Shown in pieces: positions 8,463 through 19,582 of a DNA stretch of 64,000 nt. Position 1 is the stretch's first letter. Each line of letters starts with the position of its first letter. The translations under genes and the position numbers were made by a program. Origin of the DNA: NORP233 sp050186825 (GTDB lineage: Bacteria > Planctomycetota > J058); the NCBI GenBank assembly GCA_050186825.1, contig JBFWYD010000031.1, positions 52,721-116,720 of the forward strand. The letters run 5' to 3'. Below the pieces are notes generated by a model. The model searched no databases. It worked only from the letters and a program-made list of their open reading frames with translations, and was not told the DNA's origin.

Positions 8463-9259
8463 GGCCGCGCCTGGCCGCCCTGGGCCTGGCCGCCCTGGGC
8501 CTGGCCCCCGGGGGGGGCGGCGCTGCCCCCCTTGCCCGGCCAAAGGAACTTCAGGAGCTCGGTGACCACGAAGCGGGCCGCGTCCGGGTCGCGCCACCAG
8601 GTCTCGACCTCGGGCGCGGGCGCAGGGCAGGACACGACCTCGAAGTCGTCGCCAGCCTGCGCGCGGAACAGCCGCGCGGCGCGGCGCGAGTGCCAGGCGG
8701 AGGTCACGAGCAGCACCACGGGGCGGCGCTCGCCCACAGGCGCGAGCCGGGCCCGCAGCAGCGCCAGGCTCAGCTCGGCGTCCTCGGCCGTGGTGGTGGA
8801 GCGGTCCTCGCGTAGCACGCGCCCCGCGGGCACGCCGCGGGACTGGGCGCGCGCGGCCATCACCTCGGCCCAGGTCAGCTCGCCGTAGAGCTGGCCGCCC
8901 GCGACCACGAAGGGGCCGTCTGGGACCCACCCGGCCCGGAACAGGGCCGCAGCCGCATCGACGCGGCCGCCGTGGTGGTCGCCTCCGAGCACGACGAGCG
9001 CGTCCGCGCGCCGCGGCGCCTGCACCTCGATCAACAGCAAGCCCGGCGCGGCCCGCAGCAGGCCCGGGAGGGCGACGAGCAGCAGGAGGGCCAGCCCGCC
9101 GCAGCCGAGCGCCAGGCGCCGGCGCCGGCTGGCCGGGGCCGGCGCGCCGGCTGGCGCCGGGGCAGGCCCAGGGATGGGCTGGGTCTGGGGCTGGGTCTGG
9201 GGCTGGGTCTGGGGCTGGTCGTCCACCTCGGCGCCGAATGATACGCCGACCCGCGGCAC
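8447..9259 (-). CDS. YdcF/SanA-like DUF218 membrane protein
   Basis: The protein has about 270 residues. The N terminus has a PQTQ tetrapeptide repeat (coded by GGGGCTGGGTCT units on the + strand, 9179-9220), then one membrane segment (GCGGLALLLLVALPGLL) and a DUF218 domain: DALVVLGGDHHGGRVDAAAALF, LREDRSTTTAEDA, VLLVTSAWHSRRAARLF. The C-terminal tail repeats GGQAQ. DUF218 proteins such as SanA and ElyC act in envelope or peptidoglycan-carrier metabolism; the exact reaction is unknown. I chose the GTG at 9259 for its AAGG five bases upstream; the GTG at 9226 is an alternative. It is divergent from the next FHA gene. Confidence 0.85.
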   Translation of the reverse strand: MPRVGVSFGAEVDDQPQTQPQTQPQTQPIPGPAPAPAGAPAPASRRRRLALGCGGLALLLLVALPGLLRAAPGLLLIEVQAPRRADALVVLGGDHHGGRVDAAAALFRAGWVPDGPFVVAGGQLYGELTWAEVMAARAQSRGVPAGRVLREDRSTTTAEDAELSLALLRARLAPVGERRPVVLLVTSAWHSRRAARLFRAQAGDDFEVVSCPAPAPEVETWWRDPDAARFVVTELLKFLWPGKGGSAAPPGGQAQGGQAQGGQARPQEGE

Positions 9260-9301
9260 GCCCGCCTTGTCTCCCCGGCCCCGGCGCGCGATCCTGAGCG
9301 A

Positions 9302-9790
9302 GTGGCGCTGACGCTCGCGAGCTACATCAAGGACGGCAACACCCTCGACCCCGAGGCCTTCCGCGCGCGGCATCCGCACCACGTGCTCGTGGTCGAGCCC
9401 TTCGCGGTGGAGGAGGAGCCGGAGCTCTCGACCTCGGCCGGCGGCGACTTCGCGGGCGGCCTGCCGATGGTCTACCCGATCGCGCGCCAGGACTCCCACG
9501 CCCTCGGCGACCGGGTCACGATCGGGCGCACGGGGAACAACGACATCCACATCAACGCGCCGGACGTCTCGAAGTACCACGCCTACCTGGTGCGCGAGGG
9601 GGACACCTTCAGCTACGTGGACGCCGACTCCAAGTTCGGCTCGTGGGTCAACGACGCGCCGGTGGCCGCGGGGGAGCGCGTGCGCCTGAGCAGCGGCGAC
9701 CGGCTGCGGATCGCCTCGGTCAAGGCCACGATCTTCGACCCCGAGGGCTTCCAGGTCCACGTGTGCCGCGGGCGCGGGCAGCGCGCGTGA
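9302..9790 (+). CDS. Small FHA-domain protein
   Basis: The protein has 162 residues and a GTG start. Residues 1-60 are a family-specific N terminus with no recognised domain. The FHA domain runs from about 65 to 155, with VTIGRTGNNDIHINAPDVSKYHA and SKFGSWVND. The binding Arg, Ser and His are present, and the usual Ser-x-Asn-Gly-Thr loop reads SKFGSWVND. It probably binds phosphothreonine peptides. Its stop overlaps the GTG of the lipoprotein gene by four bases, so a soluble phospho-reader and an envelope lipoprotein are co-expressed. Confidence 0.88.
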   Translation: MALTLASYIKDGNTLDPEAFRARHPHHVLVVEPFAVEEEPELSTSAGGDFAGGLPMVYPIARQDSHALGDRVTIGRTGNNDIHINAPDVSKYHAYLVREGDTFSYVDADSKFGSWVNDAPVAAGERVRLSSGDRLRIASVKATIFDPEGFQVHVCRGRGQRA

Positions 9791-10794
9791 GGCGGGCCCT
9801 GGCCGCGGCGCTGGCCCTGGCCTGCCTGAGCGGCTGCGGCAGCCTCTCGGAGGCGACCGTCGACAACACCCAGCTCGCCGGCGAGGTCCCGACCGGCCTG
9901 GGCCGCTACCTCGAGGTGCGCGTGGACGCGCCCGGCGAGGCGCTGCAGCGCGAGCTGCGCGAGGCGGTCCGGCGCGAGTTCGTGCGCGGTGGCCTGTTCG
10001 AGCGCGTGCGCGACCTCGAGCCCGGCGCCGCGCGCTCGCCGCAGGTCAGCGAGCTGCGCGTGGCGGTCGAGGCGCGCCATCACGAGCAGCTCTTCGACCT
10101 CTTCGAGTGGACCGACGCCTACGTGGAGCGCTACGAGCTGACGATCGAGCTCCGCGACGAGCGCGACAAGCAGGTGCTGCGCGGGCACATCACGGGGCTC
10201 GGCGTGGACGCGGTCTCTGAACCCGTGTTCGTGGACGATGCCAAGCGCGAGGACGTGCGCCTCTCGGCCCTGCACGACGCGGCGATGAAGATGTCGCGCG
10301 CCCTGCGCCAGGCCGCCAACGCGCGGGCGGCCAAGGCCTACGAGAGCCTGCCCCAGGTCGAGCTGGCCCGCCCGGTCGGCCTGGCCCTGCTCGGCTGCGA
10401 CGACGACCAGAGCCTGCGCCAGCTCCAGTCGCCCGTGCTGCTCCACCACCTGCGGCGCGCCTTCCCCAGGCTCGGCAAGAGCTACCTGCTCGTCGCCCAG
10501 ACCGACCTCGACGCGGCCCTCGAGGAGCCGGTCGCCTCCTTCCTCGACCTCCCCGCCCACCGCCTCCAGCCGATCGCGGCGCGCCTCCCGCAGGCCTCGC
10601 TGTTCCTGGTCGGCAAGGTCGAGGCGCAGGCGGGGGAGGTGCGCTGCACCGCGCGCGTCCTGGATCGCAAGGGCGCGGTGGTCGTGACCCACGAGGCCAG
10701 CGCGTCCGGCCTGGGCGCCCTCCCCGTGCTCGCGGCCAAGCTCGCCCGCGGGATCGCCCAGAAGCTCCAGGCCCTGGAGCGGCAGGGCTCCTAG
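9787..10794 (+). CDS. Putative lipoprotein of unknown function
   Basis: The protein has 335 residues. I place the start at GTG 9787, because translation from there gives a short basic n-region, a hydrophobic core and an LSGC lipobox (Cys17), a clear type II signal peptide. Frame-open sequence further upstream is antisense overlap within the FHA gene. The mature part is a mixed alpha/beta protein with no domain I recognise; it could be an outer-membrane assembly or TolB-like periplasmic lipoprotein, but nothing shows this directly. The GTGA overlap with the FHA gene indicates an operon. Confidence 0.8.
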   Translation: MRRALAAALALACLSGCGSLSEATVDNTQLAGEVPTGLGRYLEVRVDAPGEALQRELREAVRREFVRGGLFERVRDLEPGAARSPQVSELRVAVEARHHEQLFDLFEWTDAYVERYELTIELRDERDKQVLRGHITGLGVDAVSEPVFVDDAKREDVRLSALHDAAMKMSRALRQAANARAAKAYESLPQVELARPVGLALLGCDDDQSLRQLQSPVLLHHLRRAFPRLGKSYLLVAQTDLDAALEEPVASFLDLPAHRLQPIAARLPQASLFLVGKVEAQAGEVRCTARVLDRKGAVVVTHEASASGLGALPVLAAKLARGIAQKLQALERQGS

Positions 10795-11097
10795 TTCCCG
10801 GGGTCCCGCAGACCGCCAGGCCGCTCCTCATGGAGCCAGGTGATCCTGTGGGCCTGACGCGGTGCGCCGTAAGGGCCCGCAGCCCCTGATCTTCTGGCTT
10901 CCGTCCGCCTCTGGACGACGAGGTCGGGTTCAGGCTCACCGAGAAACTGGGGTTCGTGCCAGAAGCGGTTCAAGGGTCCATCTTCGGACGCCGTTCAGCC
11001 TCCATACACCAAAGGAGTTGATCTTTTCTTTCAGCGATCTGGCGCCGGGCACGTGCGTCGCTCAGGAGGTCCGCGGGAGCTCCAGGAGAAGGTCGCC
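10795..11097. other. Intergenic region with possible gene remnant
   Basis: GC content drops here compared with neighbours. A short stop-terminated frame around 10910-11020 reads RLTEKLGFVPEAVQGSIFG, which resembles the tail of a GNAT acetyltransferase but is too short and has no start; treat it as a possible remnant. The right end supplies the AGGAGAAG ribosome site for the LysM gene. I see nothing else. Confidence 0.35.
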
Positions 11098-12090
11098 ATG
11101 CACCGGACCGCTATCACGTTCTTTCGACGAGGGGTCGCCGCGTTGGCGCTGGTCAGCGCCCTGGCGATTCCCTCCCTCGCGCAGGACTACGTGGTCAAGA
11201 GCGGCGACACGCTGAGCGCCATCGCCGCGCGCTTCAACACGACCGTGGACACGATCCGCCAGTTGAACGGGCTGAGCGGGAGCCTGATCCACGTGGGCCA
11301 GGTGCTCCACCTCCCGGGCAGCGCGCCGGCCCCAGCCGCCACCGTCGAGCACGTGGTGGTCGGCGGCGACACGCTCAGCGCGATCGCGGCCCGCTACGGG
11401 ACGACGGTGGCCGCGATCCGCCAGGCCAACAACCTGCTGACGAACACGATCGTGGTCGGCCAGCGGCTGACCATCCCCACGGGCTCGAGCGCGCCCAGCT
11501 CGCCCGCCTCGAGCTTCTCGCACGGGTCGTCGACTTCGACCGCCCCGACCGCCCCGAGCACCTCGCCGGGCGCCACCGTCACCCCGAGCTCGAACCCGGC
11601 CGACCGGATCATGCCGGCGATCAGCGCCAACTCGACCGAGCTCGAGGTCCTGGCGCGGATCGTCAAGGGCGAGTGCCCGGAGCCGGTCCCCTTCGTGGGC
11701 AAGGTGGCGGTCGCCGCGGTCGTGCTCAACCGCGTGCGCAGCTCGCGCTTCCCGGACTCGATCACGAGCGTGGCGCACCAGCCGCTCCAGTTCAGCTGCT
11801 ACAACGCGAACGTGCGCAAGCGCCTCTACTGGGGCCAGGTCCCGAGCTGGGCCTACGACGCGGCGCGCGCCGCGCTGGCGGGCCAGGACCCGACCGGCGG
11901 CTCGACCCACTACTTCAACCCCTACATCGTGATGCCCAGCTGGCGGAAGCAGATGGTCTTCGTGCGCCGGATCGAGAACACGGGCAGCAACGGGCTCAAG
12001 CGGCTGACCGCGCACGTCTTCTACCGCCCCAAGGGCGCGCTCGTGGGCGGCCCCGGCATCAGCGGTCTGCTCGGCTCGACCCACAACTAG
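11098..12090 (+). CDS. Secreted cell-wall hydrolase: two LysM domains plus SleB/CwlJ-type Hydrolase_2
   Basis: The protein has 330 residues. The ATG at 11098 has a strong AGGAGAAG site seven bases upstream. Residues 1-29 are a signal peptide ending SLAQ. LysM domains lie at about 30-73 and 83-127 (YVVKSGDTLSAIAARF, VVVGGDTLSAIAARY). A Ser/Thr/Pro linker leads to a Hydrolase_2 domain (about 180-315): ELEVLARIVKGECPE, VAVAAVVLNRV, THYFNPYIVMPSW. Glu192 in KGEC is the likely catalytic Glu. The family cleaves peptidoglycan glycan strands, as SleB does in spore germination; in a non-sporulator it would serve wall remodelling. The DUF99 gene begins four bases after the stop. Confidence 0.92.
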   Translation: MHRTAITFFRRGVAALALVSALAIPSLAQDYVVKSGDTLSAIAARFNTTVDTIRQLNGLSGSLIHVGQVLHLPGSAPAPAATVEHVVVGGDTLSAIAARYGTTVAAIRQANNLLTNTIVVGQRLTIPTGSSAPSSPASSFSHGSSTSTAPTAPSTSPGATVTPSSNPADRIMPAISANSTELEVLARIVKGECPEPVPFVGKVAVAAVVLNRVRSSRFPDSITSVAHQPLQFSCYNANVRKRLYWGQVPSWAYDAARAALAGQDPTGGSTHYFNPYIVMPSWRKQMVFVRRIENTGSNGLKRLTAHVFYRPKGALVGGPGISGLLGSTHN

Positions 12091-12094
12091 GCCG

Positions 12095-12658
12095 GTGTCC
12101 GGTCCCCCGCCGCGCAGCTTCGTCGGCGTGGACGACGGCCCCTTCGACCCCGACTGGCGCGGCGACGTCCCGCTGGTCGGGGTCGTCTACGTGGGCCCGC
12201 GCCTCGACGGCGTGGTCACGGGGGCGGCCCGCCGCGACGGGCGCAACGCCACCGAGCGGATCGCGCGCCTGATCGAGGACAGCCGCTTCGACCCCAAGAT
12301 CGTGCTCCTCGGCGGGATCGCCGTGGCGGGCTTCAACGTGGTGGACATCCACGCGCTGAGCACGCGCCTCGGGGCGCCGGTGCTGGTCGTCGCGCGCAAG
12401 CGGCCCAACCTGGCGCGCATCCGCGAGGTGCTGCACGAGGTCGTCCCGGGCGGGGCGCGCAAGTGGCGGCTGATCGAGCGGGCCGGCCCGATGGAGCCGC
12501 TCGAGGGGGTGTGGGTTCAGCGCGCGGGCATGAGCCCGGGCGAGGCGGCGCGCGCGCTGCGCGCGACGACCCTCCACGGGCGCCTGCCCGAGCCGCTGCG
12601 CGTGGCGCACCTCCTGGCGGGCGCGCTGGTCCGCGGCCACAGCCGGGGCGGCGCGTGA
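12095..12658 (+). CDS. DUF99 family protein (endonuclease dU-like)
   Basis: The protein has 187 residues and a GTG start. It matches DUF99: SFVGVDDGPFDP at the N terminus, ATERIARLIEDSRF, IVLLGGIAVAGFNVVDIHAL, and GAPVLVVARKRPNL. DUF99 is best known in archaea, where a member has been shown to nick DNA at deoxyuridine; it is structurally related to endonuclease V. The Asp pair of GVDDG is a candidate metal ligand. Bacterial copies are less common. The gene follows the LysM hydrolase by four bases and may share its transcript, without an obvious functional tie. Confidence 0.88.
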   Translation: MSGPPPRSFVGVDDGPFDPDWRGDVPLVGVVYVGPRLDGVVTGAARRDGRNATERIARLIEDSRFDPKIVLLGGIAVAGFNVVDIHALSTRLGAPVLVVARKRPNLARIREVLHEVVPGGARKWRLIERAGPMEPLEGVWVQRAGMSPGEAARALRATTLHGRLPEPLRVAHLLAGALVRGHSRGGA

Positions 12659-12718
12659 GCGCGGCGCGTGGACGGCGGCTCGGCGGTCCGCTAGGCTCCG
12701 CCGCTGGGAGAGGGCGGC

Positions 12719-13456
12719 ATGGCCGAGGGCGCGCGACCGATTCCGCAGGGTTATCTGGAGCAGTCCCGCGACCCGCTCAACTCGCTGGTGCTCTGCCTGC
12801 CGATCCTGCTCGTCTACGAGCTGGGGCTGTTCGTCAGCCGCGGCGACACGCTGAACGGCGTCGACTTCATCACGGTGTTCCTGCTCCGCCACTGGGGCAC
12901 CGAGGGGCTGCTCGCCTTCAACGCCGGGCTGCTGCTGACCTGCCTGATCGCGGTCGCCGCGCTCAGGCGCGGGCAGCGGCTCCACCCCCAGATCGTGTTC
13001 CCGATCCTGCTCGAGAGCGCGGCCTACGCCCTGCTCATGGGCTCGGTGATCGTGCTCGTGATGCAGCGGGTGCTGCACCTCGCCGCCGCGCCGCCCCCGC
13101 CGCCCAGCCTCTCGCACCGGGTGTTCATCTCGCTCGGCGCGGGCTTCCACGAGGAGCTGGTGTTCCGGGTGGGGATCTTCGGGGGCGTGCTCTGGTCGCT
13201 GCGGCGCCTGCTCCCGGGGGGCAACAAGGCCGCGGCCTTCGTGGTCGCCCTGGTCGTCAGCTCGACCCTGTTCTCGCTCGCGCACTACGCCGGCGCGGAG
13301 CAGTTCCAGCTCCGCTCCTTCGTGTTCCGGCTCCTGGCCGGGGCCCTGCTCTGCGGGCTGTTCGCGACGCGGGGCTTCGCGGTCGCGGTCTACACGCACA
13401 CCCTCTACGACATCTGGGTCCTGATCCTGCCCGACCTGATGCGGCGCGGCGGCTGA
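12719..13456 (+). CDS. CPBP-family intramembrane glutamic protease
   Basis: The protein has 245 residues, with an ATG preceded by GGGAGAGGG. Several hydrophobic helices are visible (about 20-40, 60-82, 95-122, 170-190, 200-230). The CPBP/Rce1 (Abi) signature is complete: motif 1 HEELVFR with Glu145-Glu146 and Arg150, motif 2 FSLAHYAG with His189, and a third motif with His227 in YTHTLYD. The family cleaves substrates in the membrane, for example prenylated proteins in eukaryotes or bacteriocin-related peptides in bacteria. No substrate gene is evident here. Confidence 0.9.
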   Translation: MAEGARPIPQGYLEQSRDPLNSLVLCLPILLVYELGLFVSRGDTLNGVDFITVFLLRHWGTEGLLAFNAGLLLTCLIAVAALRRGQRLHPQIVFPILLESAAYALLMGSVIVLVMQRVLHLAAAPPPPPSLSHRVFISLGAGFHEELVFRVGIFGGVLWSLRRLLPGGNKAAAFVVALVVSSTLFSLAHYAGAEQFQLRSFVFRLLAGALLCGLFATRGFAVAVYTHTLYDIWVLILPDLMRRGG

Positions 13457-13518
13457 GGAGGGCGCCCGGGCGGGGTGGCGGTTAACCTGCTGCCTCTCTC
13501 GCTCAGGGGAATGGCCCG

Positions 13519-14832
13519 GTGATCCCACGCCTGCACGTGCTCCTCGACGACCCCGAGGTCCTCGCGACCGAGCTCTCGGCCGTGGCGCGCGCGGTGTCGC
13601 GGGTCACGGAGGAGCCCTTCCCGGACGCGCTGCAGAAGGTCCGCTACGGGCGCGGGATCGTGGCGCGCGGCCTGCTGCCCAAGCCCGCGCGCGAGCTGAC
13701 GCGCGCCCTGGCGCGCCACGGCTTCGGCGCCTTCCTGGTCTCGGACGAGGAGTTCGTCGCCGCCCCGCGCGCGCGCCGGGTGGGCGGGGTGGAGCTCCGC
13801 GAGGGCGGGCTGTCCTTCAGCCTGCGCGGCCGCGAGGGCGCGCCGCCGATCCGGGTCGACTGGGAGGAGGTGTGGGCGATCCACCCCTGCGCCCTGCTGC
13901 TCGAGGCCGGCAGCGAGGAGCGCGAGGCGCTCCCGCGCCGGGGCGATCCCCTGGGCGGCCTGGCCCCCGAGGCGCTCAAGCTGCTCAAGTCGCTCCGCCG
14001 CCAGCGCGAGAAGGAGCGCACCCCCGTGCGCCTGGCGATCGAGGTCCTGAGCGCCGGCCCGACGATCTACCGCCTGTCCTCGGGCGACACCGGGATCTAC
14101 GCCAACCTCGAGCGCAAGCACGACCACTCGCTCGAGAACTTCCTCGAGCTGCTCCAGACCCTGCTCGCCGCCGCTCCGGAGCGCGTGCTCGTTCCCCCGA
14201 GCACGCGCCGCTTCCTGGCCCAGCACGAGGTCGAGCACGTGCTCTTCGCCAAGCGCGAGGCGCTGGAGAGCTTCACGGCCTGGATGATCCAGGCCCGCCT
14301 CCGCGGTCACACCTTCGAGGAGGGCGCGGAGGAGCTCGAGGACGACGAGCTCCAGGACGGCGACGAGGCGATCGTGATGGGCGAGGCCTCGGGCGAGGAC
14401 CCCGAGGCCGAGGACCTCGAGGACGAGGACCTCGGCTCGGACGACGAGCTCGAGGACGAGGACGAGGACGACGAGCTGGAGGACGAGGACGACGAGCTCG
14501 AGGACGAGGACGAGGACGAAGCCGAAGCTCCCCAGGAGGCTGGCGTCCCGATCGGCGCGCCCGTCGAGGGCGAGGCCCGCGCCGCCGAGGAGGAGCCCGC
14601 ACCCGACGACGACCACGAGGTCCGCGCCGCCCTCGAGCACTTCGAGACCACCTCGCGCCTCGACCAGGCCGCGATCGAGGCCATGCTCACCCAGTCGCGC
14701 GACCTCGACGAGGACCTCGAGGAGGAGGAGCTGCCGGTCGACGACGGCGAGGTCCAGCAGGCCCTCGACTTCTTCGACGGCCCCTCCGGCCCCTGGGACG
14801 TGAGCAAGCTGCTCGACAGCGAGGAGCGCTGA
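13519..14832 (+). CDS. Hypothetical protein with long acidic tail
   Basis: The protein has 437 residues and a GTG start with GGGGAA upstream. Residues 1-250 look globular (LHVLLDDPEVLATELSAVA..., IRVDWEEVWAIHPCALLL) but I recognise no family. Residues 265-345 are an Asp/Glu tract with repeats such as ELEDEDED. The final 90 residues repeat a short module: DHEVRAALEHFETTS and DGEVQQALDFFDGPS are similar, so an EVxxALxxF motif occurs twice. The N-terminal part may handle amino acid side-chain or numeric data-like binding, but this cannot be told. It sits 49 bases upstream of tRNA-Val. Confidence 0.75.
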   Translation: MIPRLHVLLDDPEVLATELSAVARAVSRVTEEPFPDALQKVRYGRGIVARGLLPKPARELTRALARHGFGAFLVSDEEFVAAPRARRVGGVELREGGLSFSLRGREGAPPIRVDWEEVWAIHPCALLLEAGSEEREALPRRGDPLGGLAPEALKLLKSLRRQREKERTPVRLAIEVLSAGPTIYRLSSGDTGIYANLERKHDHSLENFLELLQTLLAAAPERVLVPPSTRRFLAQHEVEHVLFAKREALESFTAWMIQARLRGHTFEEGAEELEDDELQDGDEAIVMGEASGEDPEAEDLEDEDLGSDDELEDEDEDDELEDEDDELEDEDEDEAEAPQEAGVPIGAPVEGEARAAEEEPAPDDDHEVRAALEHFETTSRLDQAAIEAMLTQSRDLDEDLEEEELPVDDGEVQQALDFFDGPSGPWDVSKLLDSEER

Positions 14833-14881
14833 CCCCCCGCGCGCTTGCCGCCCCCGCCGCCCTGGGCCAAGATCCCCGCGC

Positions 14882-14955
14882 GGGCGCGTAGCTCAGTCGG
14901 CTAGAGCACTTCCCTTACAAGGAAGGGGTCGGGGGTTCGAGTCCCTCTGCGCCCA
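14882..14955 (+). tRNA. tRNA-Val (anticodon UAC)
   Basis: A 74-base cloverleaf fits fully. The acceptor GGGCGCG pairs with TGCGCCC plus discriminator A. The D arm is GCTC/GAGC, the anticodon stem CTTCC/GGAAG with loop CTTACAA, so the anticodon is UAC, reading GUA (Val). The T arm is GGGGG/CCCTC around TTCGAGT. The 3' CCA is not encoded; the next bases are TGG. Confidence 0.97.
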
Positions 14956-15134
14956 TGGGATCAAGGCCTCGTCGTCGCCGCAGGCGACGGCGCTGACCCG
15001 CAGGCGGAACGCATCGGCAGGAGAGCGTCCGGGCCGCACGCCATCCCTGCGCCGCCCCTGAGCTTGCGAGGCCCGCCCCAACCCACCCTGCGGACCGCGG
15101 CTTGCCCCTCCGACCGGCGAGGAAGGAGGTCCGC

Positions 15135-16061
15135 ATGTCGCTGCTTCGCAAGCTCCTGAGCCAGTCCGTCGAGGTCCGCGCCCTCGACTCGCACCTCCCG
15201 GCCGATCGGCTGCTCCTCACCCGCCCCGAGCTCGAGCGCTGCCGCGCCGAGGCGACCCGCCTGGGCTTCCGCCGCCTCGGGCCGATCCTCGAGACCCTGC
15301 GTCCGCTCGGGCTCGCGCTCTTGCGCCTCCCGGGCGAGGTGTGGGTCCACGAGTCGGGGACCTTCCTCTCGCTCGCGACCTACAGCTACTCCTTCAGCGC
15401 CCGGCTGACGGACGGCCGCTACCTCCTCACCTGGGGGCACGAGGGGGAGCCCTACCGGACCCACACGGCCCGGGTCGAGTACTCGGACGGTGACCTGGAG
15501 CAGACCCTGCGCGCGCACCAGGAGACCCTGGGTCGGAGCGGGGGGGCGGTCGAGGTCGGTCGCGACCTCGACGCGCGTGTGGCCTCGGTCCGCCGCTTCT
15601 ACGAGCGCGACTGCCCCGTGGGTCGCCTGGTCGGCTGCCTGGTCGCGCCCCTCTTCCTGCACGTCGCGCTGTGCGCCGTCCTGTCGGCCGCCATGCTCTG
15701 GCTCCCGCTGATGGTGACCCCGCCCGAGTCGCGGGCCGTGCTCGCGGCGCTGGGCGGGCTCATGACCCTGGCCCTCGTCCTGCTCCTGCGGGTGCCGCAG
15801 GGGAGGGCCGTGGCCTGGCGCCCGCGGCCGGAGGGCCTGGGCTCGTGGCGCCGGGAGGCGCGCGTCCAGGCCGCGACGCCACGGCCCGCGCTGGCGCGCT
15901 GCCCCTTTTGCCACGGCGGAGTGGAGGCGCGCGACACCTCGGTGTGCGGGCGGTGCCTGGCGCGTCATCACGACGAGTGCTGGGACGCCCACACCCGCTG
16001 CGCGAGCTGCGGGGACGAAGCGCGCCTCGGCCCCGTCGCGCGGAGGAGCGTGGCGGCTTGA
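15135..16061 (+). CDS. Membrane protein with C-terminal RING-like zinc finger
   Basis: The protein has 308 residues. The ATG at 15135 follows GGAAGGAGG, a near-perfect ribosome site. Residues 1-155 form an unrecognised soluble domain. Two membrane helices lie at about 164-195 and 201-220. The C-terminal 256-292 has Cys256, Cys259, Cys271, Cys274, His278/His279, Cys282, Cys289 and Cys292, with Trp after Cys282. This spacing (HHxxCW core) is that of RING-like fingers described in some bacteria (the Prok-RING type). Bacterial RING-like fingers are mostly of unknown function and are not known to act in ubiquitin transfer. A terminator-like hairpin follows the stop. Confidence 0.85.
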   Translation: MSLLRKLLSQSVEVRALDSHLPADRLLLTRPELERCRAEATRLGFRRLGPILETLRPLGLALLRLPGEVWVHESGTFLSLATYSYSFSARLTDGRYLLTWGHEGEPYRTHTARVEYSDGDLEQTLRAHQETLGRSGGAVEVGRDLDARVASVRRFYERDCPVGRLVGCLVAPLFLHVALCAVLSAAMLWLPLMVTPPESRAVLAALGGLMTLALVLLLRVPQGRAVAWRPRPEGLGSWRREARVQAATPRPALARCPFCHGGVEARDTSVCGRCLARHHDECWDAHTRCASCGDEARLGPVARRSVAA

Positions 16062-16075
16062 GCGAAGAGCTCGCG

Positions 16076-16101
16076 GCTGAGGGTCCCTGCGGACCCTGAG
16101 C
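16076..16101 (+). terminator. Hairpin after the RING-like gene
   Basis: An 11-base-pair stem with one mismatch (GCTGAGGGTCC and GGACCCTGAGC) closes a CTGC loop, 15 bases after the stop codon. There is no T run, so it may act with Rho or only stabilise the mRNA end. Confidence 0.45.
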
Positions 16102-16522
16102 CGTCGCGGTCGGTGACCCCGACGGCCTTGTCCGCCAGGAACAAGAGGAGCGGAGCCCCGGGACCGTACCCCAGGCCGCGGCCAGCACGAACAGGCCGTA
16201 GAGGAGCGGCGCGAGGACGCCGAAGGGACGCCCGGCGGCGCTCGCCACGGCGCCCGTCAGCAGGCTCCCGAGCCCCAGGCCCTGGACCAGCGAACGCCAG
16301 CGGGTCCTCGACACGCGATAGGCCAGCGCGCCTGCGTGCAGCGTGGCAGCCCCACCCAGCGTCAGCGCTCGCTCGGGGAGCGGGAGCTTCGGCGCGAGCG
16401 CGAGGTGGCTGCGGATCGCCTCGCCCGCCGCGGCCAGGCCCGCGGCCGGCCCGAGCCCCCCGAGCAAGGCCGAGGCGTAGGCGAGCTGAGCGTGCGCGCA
16501 GAGCCTGCAATGCGTCGGGCCG
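16100..16522 (-). pseudogene. Possible decayed membrane-protein gene
   Basis: On the minus strand one frame reads as a hydrophobic protein (HCRLCAHAQLAYASALLGG, then LLTGAVASAAG and APLLYGLFVLAAAWG), with a CxxC near its beginning but no ATG or GTG start in frame. Near 16165 the sensible reading shifts to another frame (GAPLLLFLADKAVGVTDRDG). This is what a gene broken by a frameshift and loss of its start would look like. It could also be chance reading of GC-rich DNA. Confidence 0.3.
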
Positions 16523-16651
16523 GTGATCGCGCGCGCGCGCGGCTACCTGGGCGGGAAGCGCCTCTACCAGGTGTTCCTGCTCGCCGGTCAGCGCGAGTGG
16601 AACGAGAAGGACGCGGGCCGGCACCGCGACTCCTTCGAGCTGCTCGACTGA
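16523..16651 (+). pseudogene. C-terminal gene fragment
   Basis: A 42-residue frame ends in KRLYQVFLLAGQREWNEKDAGRHRDSFELLD-like sequence. The pattern (LYQVFLL, charged turn, RDSFELLD) is typical of the final strand and helix of a small secreted or envelope domain, but the rest of such a gene is absent upstream. I read it as a leftover 3' end. It starts at a GTG with no ribosome site and lies 55 bases before the kinase gene. Confidence 0.4.
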
Positions 16652-16706
16652 GCAGGGGCCCGGCCCCGAGCGGCGACGCGCGGGCGCGCGCCGGTAGACT
16701 CCGGCG

Positions 16707-19580
<2,874 letters not shown>

Positions 19581-19582
19581 GC

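Noticed and set aside
15671..16099. Alternative frame across the end of the RING-like gene
   Set aside because: It overlaps the zinc-finger coding region in another frame and translates to biased sequence without recognisable motifs.
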